A stretch of DNA of 25,695 nucleotides from an uncultured Archangium sp. (lineage in GTDB: Bacteria > Myxococcota > Myxococcia > Myxococcales > Myxococcaceae): positions 1-25,695 of the forward strand of contig CAMLFP010000029.1 in the NCBI GenBank assembly GCA_946479335.1, written 5' to 3'. The position numbers and the translations under genes are program-made. The stretch's first letter is position 1. Each line of letters opens with the position of its first letter. The notes beneath the pieces were generated by a model. That model saw nothing but the letters and a program-made list of their open reading frames with translations, searched no databases and was not told where the DNA came from. Positions 14,524-21,547 of this stretch are shown here, piece after piece.

Positions 14524-15279
14524 TCAAACGACGGGGTTCCGCAACGTGCCGACATTCTCGATCTCCACCTCGACGAGGTCTCCCGCGCGAATCGGCCCGA
14601 CGCCCGACGGCGTGCCGGTGCTGACGAGGTCTCCGGGGAGCAACGTCATGATGTGCGAGATGAAGCTCACCAGCTTCGCCGGCGCGTGCACCATGTCGCT
14701 GGTGCGGCCGTCCTGCTTCGTGACGCCGTTCACGCGACACACCACGCGGAGGTCGGCGGGCGACACGCCGGTCACCATCTCCGGGCCGCAGCACGCGAAG
14801 GTGTCGTAGCTCTTGCCGCGCGTGTGCTGCACCTCGCGCTTCTGGATGTCGCGCGCGGTGACGTCGTTGAAGCAGGTCAGCGCGAAGATGGCGGCGGCGG
14901 CCTCGGCCTCACTCGCGCGCGTCAGCTTCTTGCCGATGACCAGCCCCAGCTCCGACTCGTGGTGCACCTCCTGGCTCGCGGGAGGAATCTGGATGGCCGC
15001 GCCGTGCGCGTTGAGCGCGGTCGACGGCTTCATGAAGATGAGCGGCTCCACGGGAATGGGCTTGCCCATCTCCGCGGCGTGCTTCGCGTAGTTCTGGCCG
15101 ATGGCGACCACCTTCGACGCGTCGGTCACCGGCAGGTACACCGCGCTCTTCACCGCGATCCGCTCTCCGGGCGCCAGCGCGTCACCGTTCCACGGCGCTG
15201 ACTGCAGCAGCACGTAGTCTTCCCCGTCGCGGCGCGCGTACCGGGGCACTCCGTCGACCAACAGGCGCGCGAACCTCAT
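14524..15279 (-). CDS. Fumarylacetoacetate hydrolase (FAH)-family enzyme
   Basis: A 251-aa protein starting at ATG 15279, which overlaps the dapB stop by 4 bp. An upstream in-frame ATG lies inside dapB and is not preferred. The FAH fold is shown by Gly-Gln-Asn-Tyr-x2-His (61-67), Phe-Met-Lys-Pro-Ser (82-86), the metal ligands Glu108-x-Glu110 and Asp139 (Phe-Asn-Asp-Val-Thr-Ala-Arg-Asp), and Lys156. Members of this size hydrolyse or decarboxylate beta-diketo or oxo acids (acylpyruvases, oxaloacetate decarboxylases, hydroxyhepta-diene-dioate isomerases). The substrate is not known. The position between dapB and folK hints at handling an oxo acid in amino-acid metabolism, but this is inference. 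Confidence 0.85.
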   Translation of the reverse strand: MRFARLLVDGVPRYARRDGEDYVLLQSAPWNGDALAPGERIAVKSAVYLPVTDASKVVAIGQNYAKHAAEMGKPIPVEPLIFMKPSTALNAHGAAIQIPPASQEVHHESELGLVIGKKLTRASEAEAAAAIFALTCFNDVTARDIQKREVQHTRGKSYDTFACCGPEMVTGVSPADLRVVCRVNGVTKQDGRTSDMVHAPAKLVSFISHIMTLLPGDLVSTGTPSGVGPIRAGDLVEVEIENVGTLRNPVV

Positions 15280-16082
15280 GTGCCCGCCAGGACATGCGTC
15301 ATGTCGTAGAGGCCGGGCTTCTGCGCCACGGCCCACTTCGCCGCCCGCAGCGCGCCGCGCCCGAATTGTTCGCGGCTGGTCGCGCGGTGCGTGAGCTCCA
15401 CGCGCTCGCCGTCGCCGAAGAAGAACACGGTGTGCTCGCCGACGACGTCACCGCCGCGCAGCGTCTGCACGCCGATCTCCTTGCGCGGCCGCGCGCCGAT
15501 GTTGCCCACGCGCGAGGTGCAGATGTCGTCGGAGTCGCGGCCCAGCGACTTCGCGAGTTCCTCCGCCAGCCGCATCGCGGTGCCCGAGGGCGCGTCCTTC
15601 TTCATGCGGTGGTGCGTCTCCATCACCTCGACGTCGAAGTCTTCACCGAGCCGCCGCGCAAGCTGCGCCGCCACCTCGATGACCAGGTTCACGCCGACGC
15701 TCATGTTCGGCGCCATCACGAGGGGGATTCTCTTCGCCGCCTCGGCCATCTGCTGCTTCGCCTCTGCGGAGAACCCGGTGCTGCCCACCACCAACGCCAC
15801 GCCGGCTTCGGCGCACGCGCGCGCATGCGCGACCGACGCTTCGGGCGTCGTGAAGTCGATGACCACGTTCGCGCGCGAGAGCGTGGGCTCGAGCGAGTCC
15901 ATCGTCGAGACCTCGAGCGGCGCCAGCTTCGCCGCCAGCCCCACGTCGAGCGAGATGGCCGCGCTGCCCGGCTTGTCGGTGCCGCCGTGCAACACGAACT
16001 CCGGGTTGTCGCGCACCAGCCGCACCAGCAGCGAGCCCATGCGCCCGGAGACGCCGGTGATGACGGTTCGAATCGGCGTCAC
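15276..16082 (-). CDS. dapB: 4-hydroxy-tetrahydrodipicolinate reductase
   Basis: A 268-aa enzyme of the diaminopimelate/lysine pathway. The NAD(P)-binding Gly10-Val-Ser-Gly-Arg-Met-Gly16 is at the N terminus; Gly-Ser-Thr-Gly (100-103) and Ala-Pro-Asn-Met-Ser-Val-Gly-Val-Asn follow. The active-site Glu-x-His157-His158 and Lys162-Asp-Ala-Pro-Ser-Gly-Thr-Ala are intact. The GTG start at 16082 overlaps the dapA stop by 4 bp (GTGA), and its own stop overlaps the FAH-family start by 4 bp (ATGA), so translation is probably coupled. Length is normal for the family. Confidence 0.96.
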   Translation of the reverse strand: MTPIRTVITGVSGRMGSLLVRLVRDNPEFVLHGGTDKPGSAAISLDVGLAAKLAPLEVSTMDSLEPTLSRANVVIDFTTPEASVAHARACAEAGVALVVGSTGFSAEAKQQMAEAAKRIPLVMAPNMSVGVNLVIEVAAQLARRLGEDFDVEVMETHHRMKKDAPSGTAMRLAEELAKSLGRDSDDICTSRVGNIGARPRKEIGVQTLRGGDVVGEHTVFFFGDGERVELTHRATSREQFGRGALRAAKWAVAQKPGLYDMTHVLAGT

Positions 16083-16960
16083 TTGACGAGCCCCAGCTTG
16101 ACCAGCTCTTCCTTCAGCTTCGCCGCGTTGCCGGCCGTCATCTCGAGGAGCGGCGGGCGGATTTCGGTGCCGAACAGGCCCATCTGGTGCAGCGCCATCT
16201 TCACGGGGATGGGGTTCGACTCGATGAACAGCATCCGGTGCAGCGGCTGCAGCTTGAGCTGCAGGTCGCGCGCGCCCTTGATGTCGCCGGCCAGCGCCTT
16301 GCTGCACAGCTCCGCCATCAGCTTCGGCGCGACGTTCGACGACACCGAGATGACGCCCTTGCCGCCGGAGAAGATGAACGGCGCCACCACGAAGTCGTCG
16401 CCCGAGAGCAACGTGATGCGGTCGCCGACCTGCTCGAACACGTCAAGGGTGCGCAGGATGTTCCCCGTCGCTTCCTTGAGCGCGATGACCTCCTTCACGT
16501 CGAGGAGCTTCTTCACCGTGTCGGGCAGCAGGTCGACGCCGGTGCGGCCGGGCACGTTGTACGCAATCACCGGGTAGCCGGGGTGCGCCTGCGCCACGAG
16601 CCGGTAGTGCTCCACCAGCCCCTGCTGCGTGGGCTTGTTGTAGTACGGAGTGACGACCAGCACGCCATCGGCGCCCGCGTCGCGCGCCACCTTCGTGCCC
16701 TCAATCGTCTCCGCGGTGGAGTTGCTGCCCGAGCCCGCGAACACCTTCGCGCGGCCCTGGTTGGCCTTGATGCACACCTCGATGACGCGCTTCTTCTCGG
16801 CGGCGCTCAGCGTGACGGCCTCGCCGGTGGTCCCGATGGGGATCAGCACCGACGTGCCGTTGGTCACCTGGTACTCCACCAGCTTCTCGTACGCGGCCTC
16901 GTCGAACTTCCCGTCTTTGAACGGGGTGGCCAGCGCGGTCATCGAACCTTGCAACGTCAT
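16079..16960 (-). CDS. dapA: 4-hydroxy-tetrahydrodipicolinate synthase
   Basis: A 293-aa TIM-barrel aldolase that condenses pyruvate with aspartate semialdehyde, the first committed step to diaminopimelate and lysine. The Schiff-base Lys162 lies in Ala-Leu-Lys-Glu-Ala-Thr-Gly; Tyr134 (Ala-Tyr-Asn-Val-Pro-Gly-Arg-Thr) and Gly43-Thr-Thr-Gly-Glu47 complete the active site. The length is typical. The ATG at 16960 overlaps the lysA stop by 4 bp (ATGA), and the stop overlaps the dapB start. Whether lysine feedback inhibits it cannot be decided from this reading. Confidence 0.97.
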   Translation of the reverse strand: MTLQGSMTALATPFKDGKFDEAAYEKLVEYQVTNGTSVLIPIGTTGEAVTLSAAEKKRVIEVCIKANQGRAKVFAGSGSNSTAETIEGTKVARDAGADGVLVVTPYYNKPTQQGLVEHYRLVAQAHPGYPVIAYNVPGRTGVDLLPDTVKKLLDVKEVIALKEATGNILRTLDVFEQVGDRITLLSGDDFVVAPFIFSGGKGVISVSSNVAPKLMAELCSKALAGDIKGARDLQLKLQPLHRMLFIESNPIPVKMALHQMGLFGTEIRPPLLEMTAGNAAKLKEELVKLGLVK

Positions 16961-18198
16961 GGGGTCTCTCCTTGCCAGAGTGCTTCGAGTGCTTCGCGCT
17001 GACGCACGACGCGGTAACGGTTTCCCTCGACCAACACCTCCGCCGGGCGCTGGCGCGAGTTGTAGGTGCTTGCCATCGACATGCCATACGCCCCGGCCGA
17101 CTTGATGGCGAGGAGGTCACCCGCCTTCAGCGGCGCGAAGCCGCGCGCGCGGCCCAGCACGTCGGTCGACTCGCAGACCGGGCCGACCACCTCCACCGTG
17201 GTCTTGCGACCGCGGCGCGGCTGCACCGCCACGATGTCGTGGTGCGCTTCGTACAACGCGGGCCGCAGCAGGTCGTTCATGCCCGCGTCGACGATGACGA
17301 AGTGCCTGGTCGGCGTGCGCTTGTTGAAGAGCACGCGCGTCAGCAGCACGCCGGCGTTCGCCACCAGCACGCGCCCGGGCTCCAGCACCAGCGTGGCGCC
17401 GGTGCCCTTCGCGGCGTCGATGATGGTGCGCGCGTAGGTGTCGACGCTGGGCGGGTTCTCGGTGGTGTACGTGACGCCCAGCCCGCCGCCGACGTCGAGG
17501 TGCGTGAGCTTGAAGCCCTGCGCCTTCAGCTCCGAGTACAGCCCGCCGACCCGCAAGATGGCCTCGCGCATCGGCCGCGCGTCGGTGAGCTGGCTGCCGA
17601 TGTGACAGTCGACGCCGCGCGCCTCCACGCCCTGCATGCGGCGGCTCTTCTTGTAGAGCGCGACGGCTTCTTCGAAGGGCACGCCGAACTTCGAGGTCTT
17701 GAGGCCCGTGGCGATGTAGCGGTGGGTCTTCGCGTCGACGTCGGGGTTCACGCGGAGCGCGAAGGGCGCGCGCTGCTTCAAGCGCGTCCCCACCTTGTTC
17801 AGCAACTCCAGCTCCTCCGCGCTCTCGACGTTGAACATCAAGATGCCCGCGCGCAGCGCCGCTTCGAGTTCGTCTTCGCGCTTGCCCACGCCGGAGAACA
17901 CGACCTTGCGCGCGTCGCCGCCCGCGGCCTGCACGCGCCCCAGCTCGCCCACCGACACGATGTCGAAGCCGGCGCCCTGCTTCGCGAACAGACTCAGCAC
18001 CGCGAGTGTGGAGTTCGCCTTCACCGAGTAGCAGACCAGCGTGGGCGTCGCGGCGAAGGCGCGCTGCACGACGTCGAGGTGCCGGGTCAGCGTCGCCGCC
18101 GAATACACGTACGTCGGGGAGCCGACCTCTTGCGCGATGCGCGCCAGCGGCACGTCTTCGCACCACAGCGCGCCGCGCTTCTCATGGAAGTGATTCAC
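16957..18198 (-). CDS. lysA: Diaminopimelate decarboxylase
   Basis: A 413-aa PLP enzyme of fold type III that makes L-lysine from meso-diaminopimelate. PLP-binding Lys60 sits in Tyr-Ser-Val-Lys-Ala-Asn; His199 (Cys-His-Ile-Gly-Ser-Gln), Gly-Gly-Gly (237-239), Glu-Pro-Gly-Arg (273-276) and catalytic Cys342 in Gly-Pro-Val-Cys-Glu-Ser-x-Asp are intact. The C-terminal Gly-Ala-Tyr-Gly-Met-Ser motif is also present. The start overlaps the stop of the lptM-like gene by 4 bp and the stop overlaps the dapA start, so it is the second gene of a tightly coupled run. Confidence 0.97.
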   Translation of the reverse strand: MNHFHEKRGALWCEDVPLARIAQEVGSPTYVYSAATLTRHLDVVQRAFAATPTLVCYSVKANSTLAVLSLFAKQGAGFDIVSVGELGRVQAAGGDARKVVFSGVGKREDELEAALRAGILMFNVESAEELELLNKVGTRLKQRAPFALRVNPDVDAKTHRYIATGLKTSKFGVPFEEAVALYKKSRRMQGVEARGVDCHIGSQLTDARPMREAILRVGGLYSELKAQGFKLTHLDVGGGLGVTYTTENPPSVDTYARTIIDAAKGTGATLVLEPGRVLVANAGVLLTRVLFNKRTPTRHFVIVDAGMNDLLRPALYEAHHDIVAVQPRRGRKTTVEVVGPVCESTDVLGRARGFAPLKAGDLLAIKSAGAYGMSMASTYNSRQRPAEVLVEGNRYRVVRQREALEALWQGETP

Positions 18199-18341
18199 TT
18201 GCCCGTCTCCGTATTACCGGTCGCGCAGCACCCCGCGTCGGGTGCATCGTCAGGCAGGTACGTCACCTTCGGCGGGCGCGGGTTGCCCTTGATGCCGCAC
18301 GCGGTGCCGGCCAACAGCGAGACGACGAGGAGGAAACGCAC
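18195..18341 (-). CDS. LptM-like small lipoprotein
   Basis: A 48-aa protein with GTG start at 18341, preceded by AAAGGGAG about 6 nt upstream (minus strand), which fixes the start. Residues 1-14 are a hydrophobic export signal ending Ala-Gly-Thr-Ala-Cys15. The mature N terminus Cys-Gly-x-Lys-Gly-x4-Pro-Pro matches the Cys-Gly-Gln-Lys-Gly-Pro pattern of LptM (YifL) lipoproteins, which assist oxidative maturation of the LPS transporter LptDE. The lipobox is weak at -3 (Gly). LptM genes often neighbour lysA or dapF, as here, where the stop overlaps the lysA start by 4 bp. Two adjacent Cys near the C terminus are unusual. Role is inferred from motif and position. Confidence 0.7.
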   Translation of the reverse strand: MRFLLVVSLLAGTACGIKGNPRPPKVTYLPDDAPDAGCCATGNTETGK

Positions 18342-18369
18342 GGCGCTCCCTTTGCCCGCGCGCGCGCGC

Positions 18370-19515
18370 TCACGCAAGCGAGCCGATGTTCTCCAGTCCC
18401 AGCGCGGTGATGTCCTTGGTGAGCGCGAAGGTCTCCTTGCCGGGAGTCACCACGTAGAGGTGCCTGAGCTTCAGATCTTCGAGCGCGATGCGCATCGACG
18501 GCGTCACTTTCGGCGCCAGCGTGCGCTTGAACTCGAACCCCAGCCGCTGCCCTTTCCGAAACGCCAGGAGATCGAGCTCTGCCTGTCCGTGCGTCCCCCA
18601 GAAAAAGCACTCGTTCGCGGCCAGCGACAGGCTTCGAATCACGGTCTCCAGCGCAAAGCCCTCCCACGAGGCGCCGATCGCGGGGTGCGACTGCAGCGCG
18701 GCCCGCGTGGGGACCGCCAGCAGCGAGTGGAGAACGCCGGTGTCGCGAAAATAGAGCTTCGGCGCGCGCACCTGACGCTTGCTGATGTTCTCGAACCAAG
18801 GCTGCAGCAGCCTCACCATGAACGTCGACGCGAGAATGTCGGTGTAGTGCGCGACGGTCTTGTTGGTTGCGCCGAACGCGCGCGCCAGTTCCGCGTAGTT
18901 CAGCGTCTGCCCGTTCACGTGCGCCAACATCATCCAGAAGCGGCGAAGCGCGGTGGCCGGCACGCGAAGACCAAACGAGGGGATGTCGCGCTCGAGGAAC
19001 GTGGAGATGTAGCTCTCCAGCCACCTGGAGGCCGACTCGTCGCTGCGCGCCAGCCACGCGGGAGGAAAGCCGCCGCGCCACCACAACCTGTCGAGCTCGC
19101 CCGTCTCCTCGAACGAGAAGGGGGTGAGCTCCATCACCCCCGTGCGCCCAGCGAGCGATTCGGAGGTCTGCCGCAGCAGGTCGCCCGAGGCGCTCCCGAG
19201 GAGCAGGAACTTCCGCGACTTCGGCCCGTAGTCGATCAAGTAGCGGAGCGACGGGAACAACTCGGGGCGCCGCTGCACTTCGTCGATGACCACCAACCCC
19301 GAGAGGTCCTTGAGCGCGAGCTCCGGGTCAGAGAGGCGCTGGAGATCGACTGCGCGCTCGAGATCAAAGAAGGTCACCGGCATTCGCGCCGGCATCCCCC
19401 GTGCGTAAACATGCGCGCGCGTGGTCTTCCCGCATTGTCTCGGGCCGACCAGCGTCACCGCCGGGTGAACGCGGAATTGCTGCTTCAGTTCCTTGAGAGC
19501 GCGCGGGCGATCCAT
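18370..19515 (-). CDS. AAA+ ATPase with C-terminal DUF4143 domain
   Basis: A 381-aa protein. The N-terminal ATPase has Walker A Gly-Pro-Arg-Gln-Cys-Gly-Lys-Thr-Thr (24-32), Walker B Leu-Val-Val-Ile-Asp-Glu (74-79) and a sensor-like Leu-Leu-Gly-Ser-Ala-Ser (105-110). The C-terminal DUF4143 region ends with a PD-(D/E)xK-like pattern, Ala-Glu-Leu-Asp-Leu-Leu ... Phe-Glu-Phe-Lys. Such proteins are widespread, patchily distributed and of unclear function. The ATG at 19515 lies 1 nt from a 37-bp palindrome. By eye its codon use is less GC-biased than the flanking genes, and it sits between a channel gene and the lysine run, which suggests acquisition by transfer. The lptM-like start is 28 bp downstream. 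Confidence 0.88.
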   Translation of the reverse strand: MDRPRALKELKQQFRVHPAVTLVGPRQCGKTTRAHVYARGMPARMPVTFFDLERAVDLQRLSDPELALKDLSGLVVIDEVQRRPELFPSLRYLIDYGPKSRKFLLLGSASGDLLRQTSESLAGRTGVMELTPFSFEETGELDRLWWRGGFPPAWLARSDESASRWLESYISTFLERDIPSFGLRVPATALRRFWMMLAHVNGQTLNYAELARAFGATNKTVAHYTDILASTFMVRLLQPWFENISKRQVRAPKLYFRDTGVLHSLLAVPTRAALQSHPAIGASWEGFALETVIRSLSLAANECFFWGTHGQAELDLLAFRKGQRLGFEFKRTLAPKVTPSMRIALEDLKLRHLYVVTPGKETFALTKDITALGLENIGSLA

Positions 19516-19516
19516 A

Positions 19517-19553
19517 CCTTGAAGTCTGGGAGTCTATCTCCCAGATTTCAAGG
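19517..19553. promoter_or_regulatory. 37-bp near-perfect palindrome at the AAA/DUF4143 start
   Basis: Two 16-bp arms (19517-19532 and 19538-19553) are inverted copies with one mismatch, around a 5-base loop TCTAT. It fills the gap between the channel stop (19557) and the ATPase ATG (19515). No T-run follows on the minus strand, so it is not a standard intrinsic terminator. It may be a protein operator, a start-codon-occluding RNA hairpin, or both. Confidence 0.75.
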
Positions 19554-19556
19554 TGC

Positions 19557-21437
19557 TCAGAACTTGATGCCGAACACGCCGCGGATGGCCTGCGGGTTGT
19601 CGAGGGTGATCTTGGTGCCGCCCAGCTGCGTGCTCTGCCCCTGCACGTACGGGTCGGTGCGCTTCATGAAGCCGGGGAGCGGGAAGAGCACGCCGTACTG
19701 CAGCTGCGCGTAGAAGCCGTCTTCGGTCTCGTAGCGCACGCCGCCGTTGAGCTCGACGCCGAGGTCGGGCGTGGAGTCGGTGTACAGCGCGCCCGGCACC
19801 GAGGTGAGGAAGATGGCGCGCGCGTACAGCGCCGACGCGAAGACCTCGAGGCCCTGGGTGATGCGGTACTTGCCCTTGAGCTTGAAATAGATGCTGTCCG
19901 TCACTCCGCCCAGCAGCTCGCGGAAGAGGATCATGTCGGTCTGGAAGTCGCGGTTGAACCGGAAGTTGTTGATGGTGCGGTCGCTGCAGCCCGCGGCGTC
20001 GCACTTGTACTGGGGCCCGTCGATGTCGCCCAACACCGTGTAGTCGCGGCCGCCGCCGTTGCGGCGCGGGTAGTTGCCGAAGCCCGGCGCCTTGTCACCC
20101 GACGCGAAGCCGATCTCCCCGCCCACCTCGAGGTCGCCGTTGAAGGCCTTGCCCTCGCCCTGCAGCACCGCGCCGAACTGCCACACGTCGAGGCGCTGAT
20201 CCTTCCCGTCGCCGTTGGCCAGCAGCTGCCGCCCGTTGACGGAGCCCAGCACCGCCGCGAACTCCGCCTCGATGCGGAACTCCTTGCGCTCAATCTTCGC
20301 CCACAGGTCGGGGATGAAGAGGTCGGAGCGCCGCAGCACCATGTCGTAGTTCGAGCTCGCCACGCCCAAGCCCACGCCGTCGGCGACGCTGTTGTTGAAC
20401 GGCTGCGAGAGCGTGTTCACCGAGTCGAAGCGCTGGTTGCGGTAGCTGAAGTGCAGGCCGTAGTTGAACACCGTCTGGCCGGTGGCGATCTTCTGGCGGC
20501 GCTCCTGCTCGGTGTCGCGGCGCTGAATCGCGATGATGTAGCTGGTCACGTTGTCGCGGTTCGAGAGGTCGAACGGCTGCCCGCCCTCCTGCGTGCGCGG
20601 CGAGATGAGGCCCGTCACGTCGAGGTCGATCATCGGGGTGATGAAGAAGCCCGCGAACGGCTCCACGGTGAAGCTCACGCGGTCGACGGTGTCGCCGTAG
20701 TTGTTATCGATGGCGTTGCCGTCGTTGTAGAGCATGCCGAGGCCCCAGTGCGTGCCCATGCGGCCGAAGCGCAGAATGCCGATGGGCGTGCTGACCTCGC
20801 CCCACACGCGCTTGAAGGCCACCGAGTCTTGCAGCGAGTTCACGCCCGAGCGCTGCGTGGTCTGGCTCATCGAGAACAGCGAGAACTGGTTGCGGTCGTA
20901 CCAGTAGCCGTTGGAGCCGGCGCCGCCGTTGCGCGAGTACGCATAGTCCGGCGTGCTGCCCCAGACGAGGTTGTCGAGCGCGTCGATCTGCGCGCGGATG
21001 CGCACCTCTTCGGACACGTTGATGGTCGGCTCGAGGCGGAAGCGCATGTTCACGCCGGCCTGCGTGCGGTCGGCGGCGCTCACCGGCGAGCGCGGGAACA
21101 TCGAGTAACCCGACGGGTCTTGCCCGCGGCCCATGTCGAACTTGTTGAACAGGTCGGGGCGCACGCGGAGGTAGCCGTCGAAGGTGACCAGCTCCAGCTT
21201 GCGCTTCTCGTCGACCCAGTCTTCCTGCCAGCCCTGCGCCACCGAGGAGGTCGCCAGCTGCGCGCGCATCTCGTCGCGGAGGTCCTTCACTTCACGCCGC
21301 GCCGCCTCCAGCCGCGCCTCGAAGTCGCGCTTGAGCGCCTCGACATCGGTGGGCGACGACTCGGTGACGCCGGCGTCGGCCTGGGCGAAGGCGAGGGTTG
21401 AGGCCAGCACGAGGGCGGGCAGCAGCGCGCGTTGCAT
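19557..21437 (-). CDS. Outer-membrane channel (beta-barrel) protein
   Basis: A 626-aa exported protein starting at ATG 21437; the open frame extends further upstream, but that part lacks protein character. Residues 1-19 are a signal peptide ending Ala-Phe-Ala. A coiled-coil-like stretch follows (about 32-65), then a long barrel-like region with many alternating hydrophobic/polar strands, aromatic residues and Asn/Gly/Asp loops, and a C-terminal Phe (Gly-Ile-Lys-Phe), the typical barrel end signal. The layout resembles the outer-membrane channel family TIGR04565 seen in myxobacteria and relatives, a tentative match. Solute is unknown. It is divergent from the radical SAM gene across 110 bp. 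Confidence 0.8.
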   Translation of the reverse strand: MQRALLPALVLASTLAFAQADAGVTESSPTDVEALKRDFEARLEAARREVKDLRDEMRAQLATSSVAQGWQEDWVDEKRKLELVTFDGYLRVRPDLFNKFDMGRGQDPSGYSMFPRSPVSAADRTQAGVNMRFRLEPTINVSEEVRIRAQIDALDNLVWGSTPDYAYSRNGGAGSNGYWYDRNQFSLFSMSQTTQRSGVNSLQDSVAFKRVWGEVSTPIGILRFGRMGTHWGLGMLYNDGNAIDNNYGDTVDRVSFTVEPFAGFFITPMIDLDVTGLISPRTQEGGQPFDLSNRDNVTSYIIAIQRRDTEQERRQKIATGQTVFNYGLHFSYRNQRFDSVNTLSQPFNNSVADGVGLGVASSNYDMVLRRSDLFIPDLWAKIERKEFRIEAEFAAVLGSVNGRQLLANGDGKDQRLDVWQFGAVLQGEGKAFNGDLEVGGEIGFASGDKAPGFGNYPRRNGGGRDYTVLGDIDGPQYKCDAAGCSDRTINNFRFNRDFQTDMILFRELLGGVTDSIYFKLKGKYRITQGLEVFASALYARAIFLTSVPGALYTDSTPDLGVELNGGVRYETEDGFYAQLQYGVLFPLPGFMKRTDPYVQGQSTQLGGTKITLDNPQAIRGVFGIKF

Positions 21438-21547
21438 GAGCAGCGTTCTCCGGGAAAGGCGGATCAAAGCGTCGGTGCGTGTAGTCGAAAGCCCCGGCGA
21501 TGGGTGCGCTTTCTTACGGCGAAAGTCCGGTGGTAATTGCGTGCGCC

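Noticed and set aside
16972..19713. A 913-codon plus-strand open frame opposite lysA, lptM-like and the AAA gene
   Set aside because: It is Arg/His/Ala-rich, has no domain character and mirrors well-supported minus-strand genes; such open antisense frames are expected at high GC.
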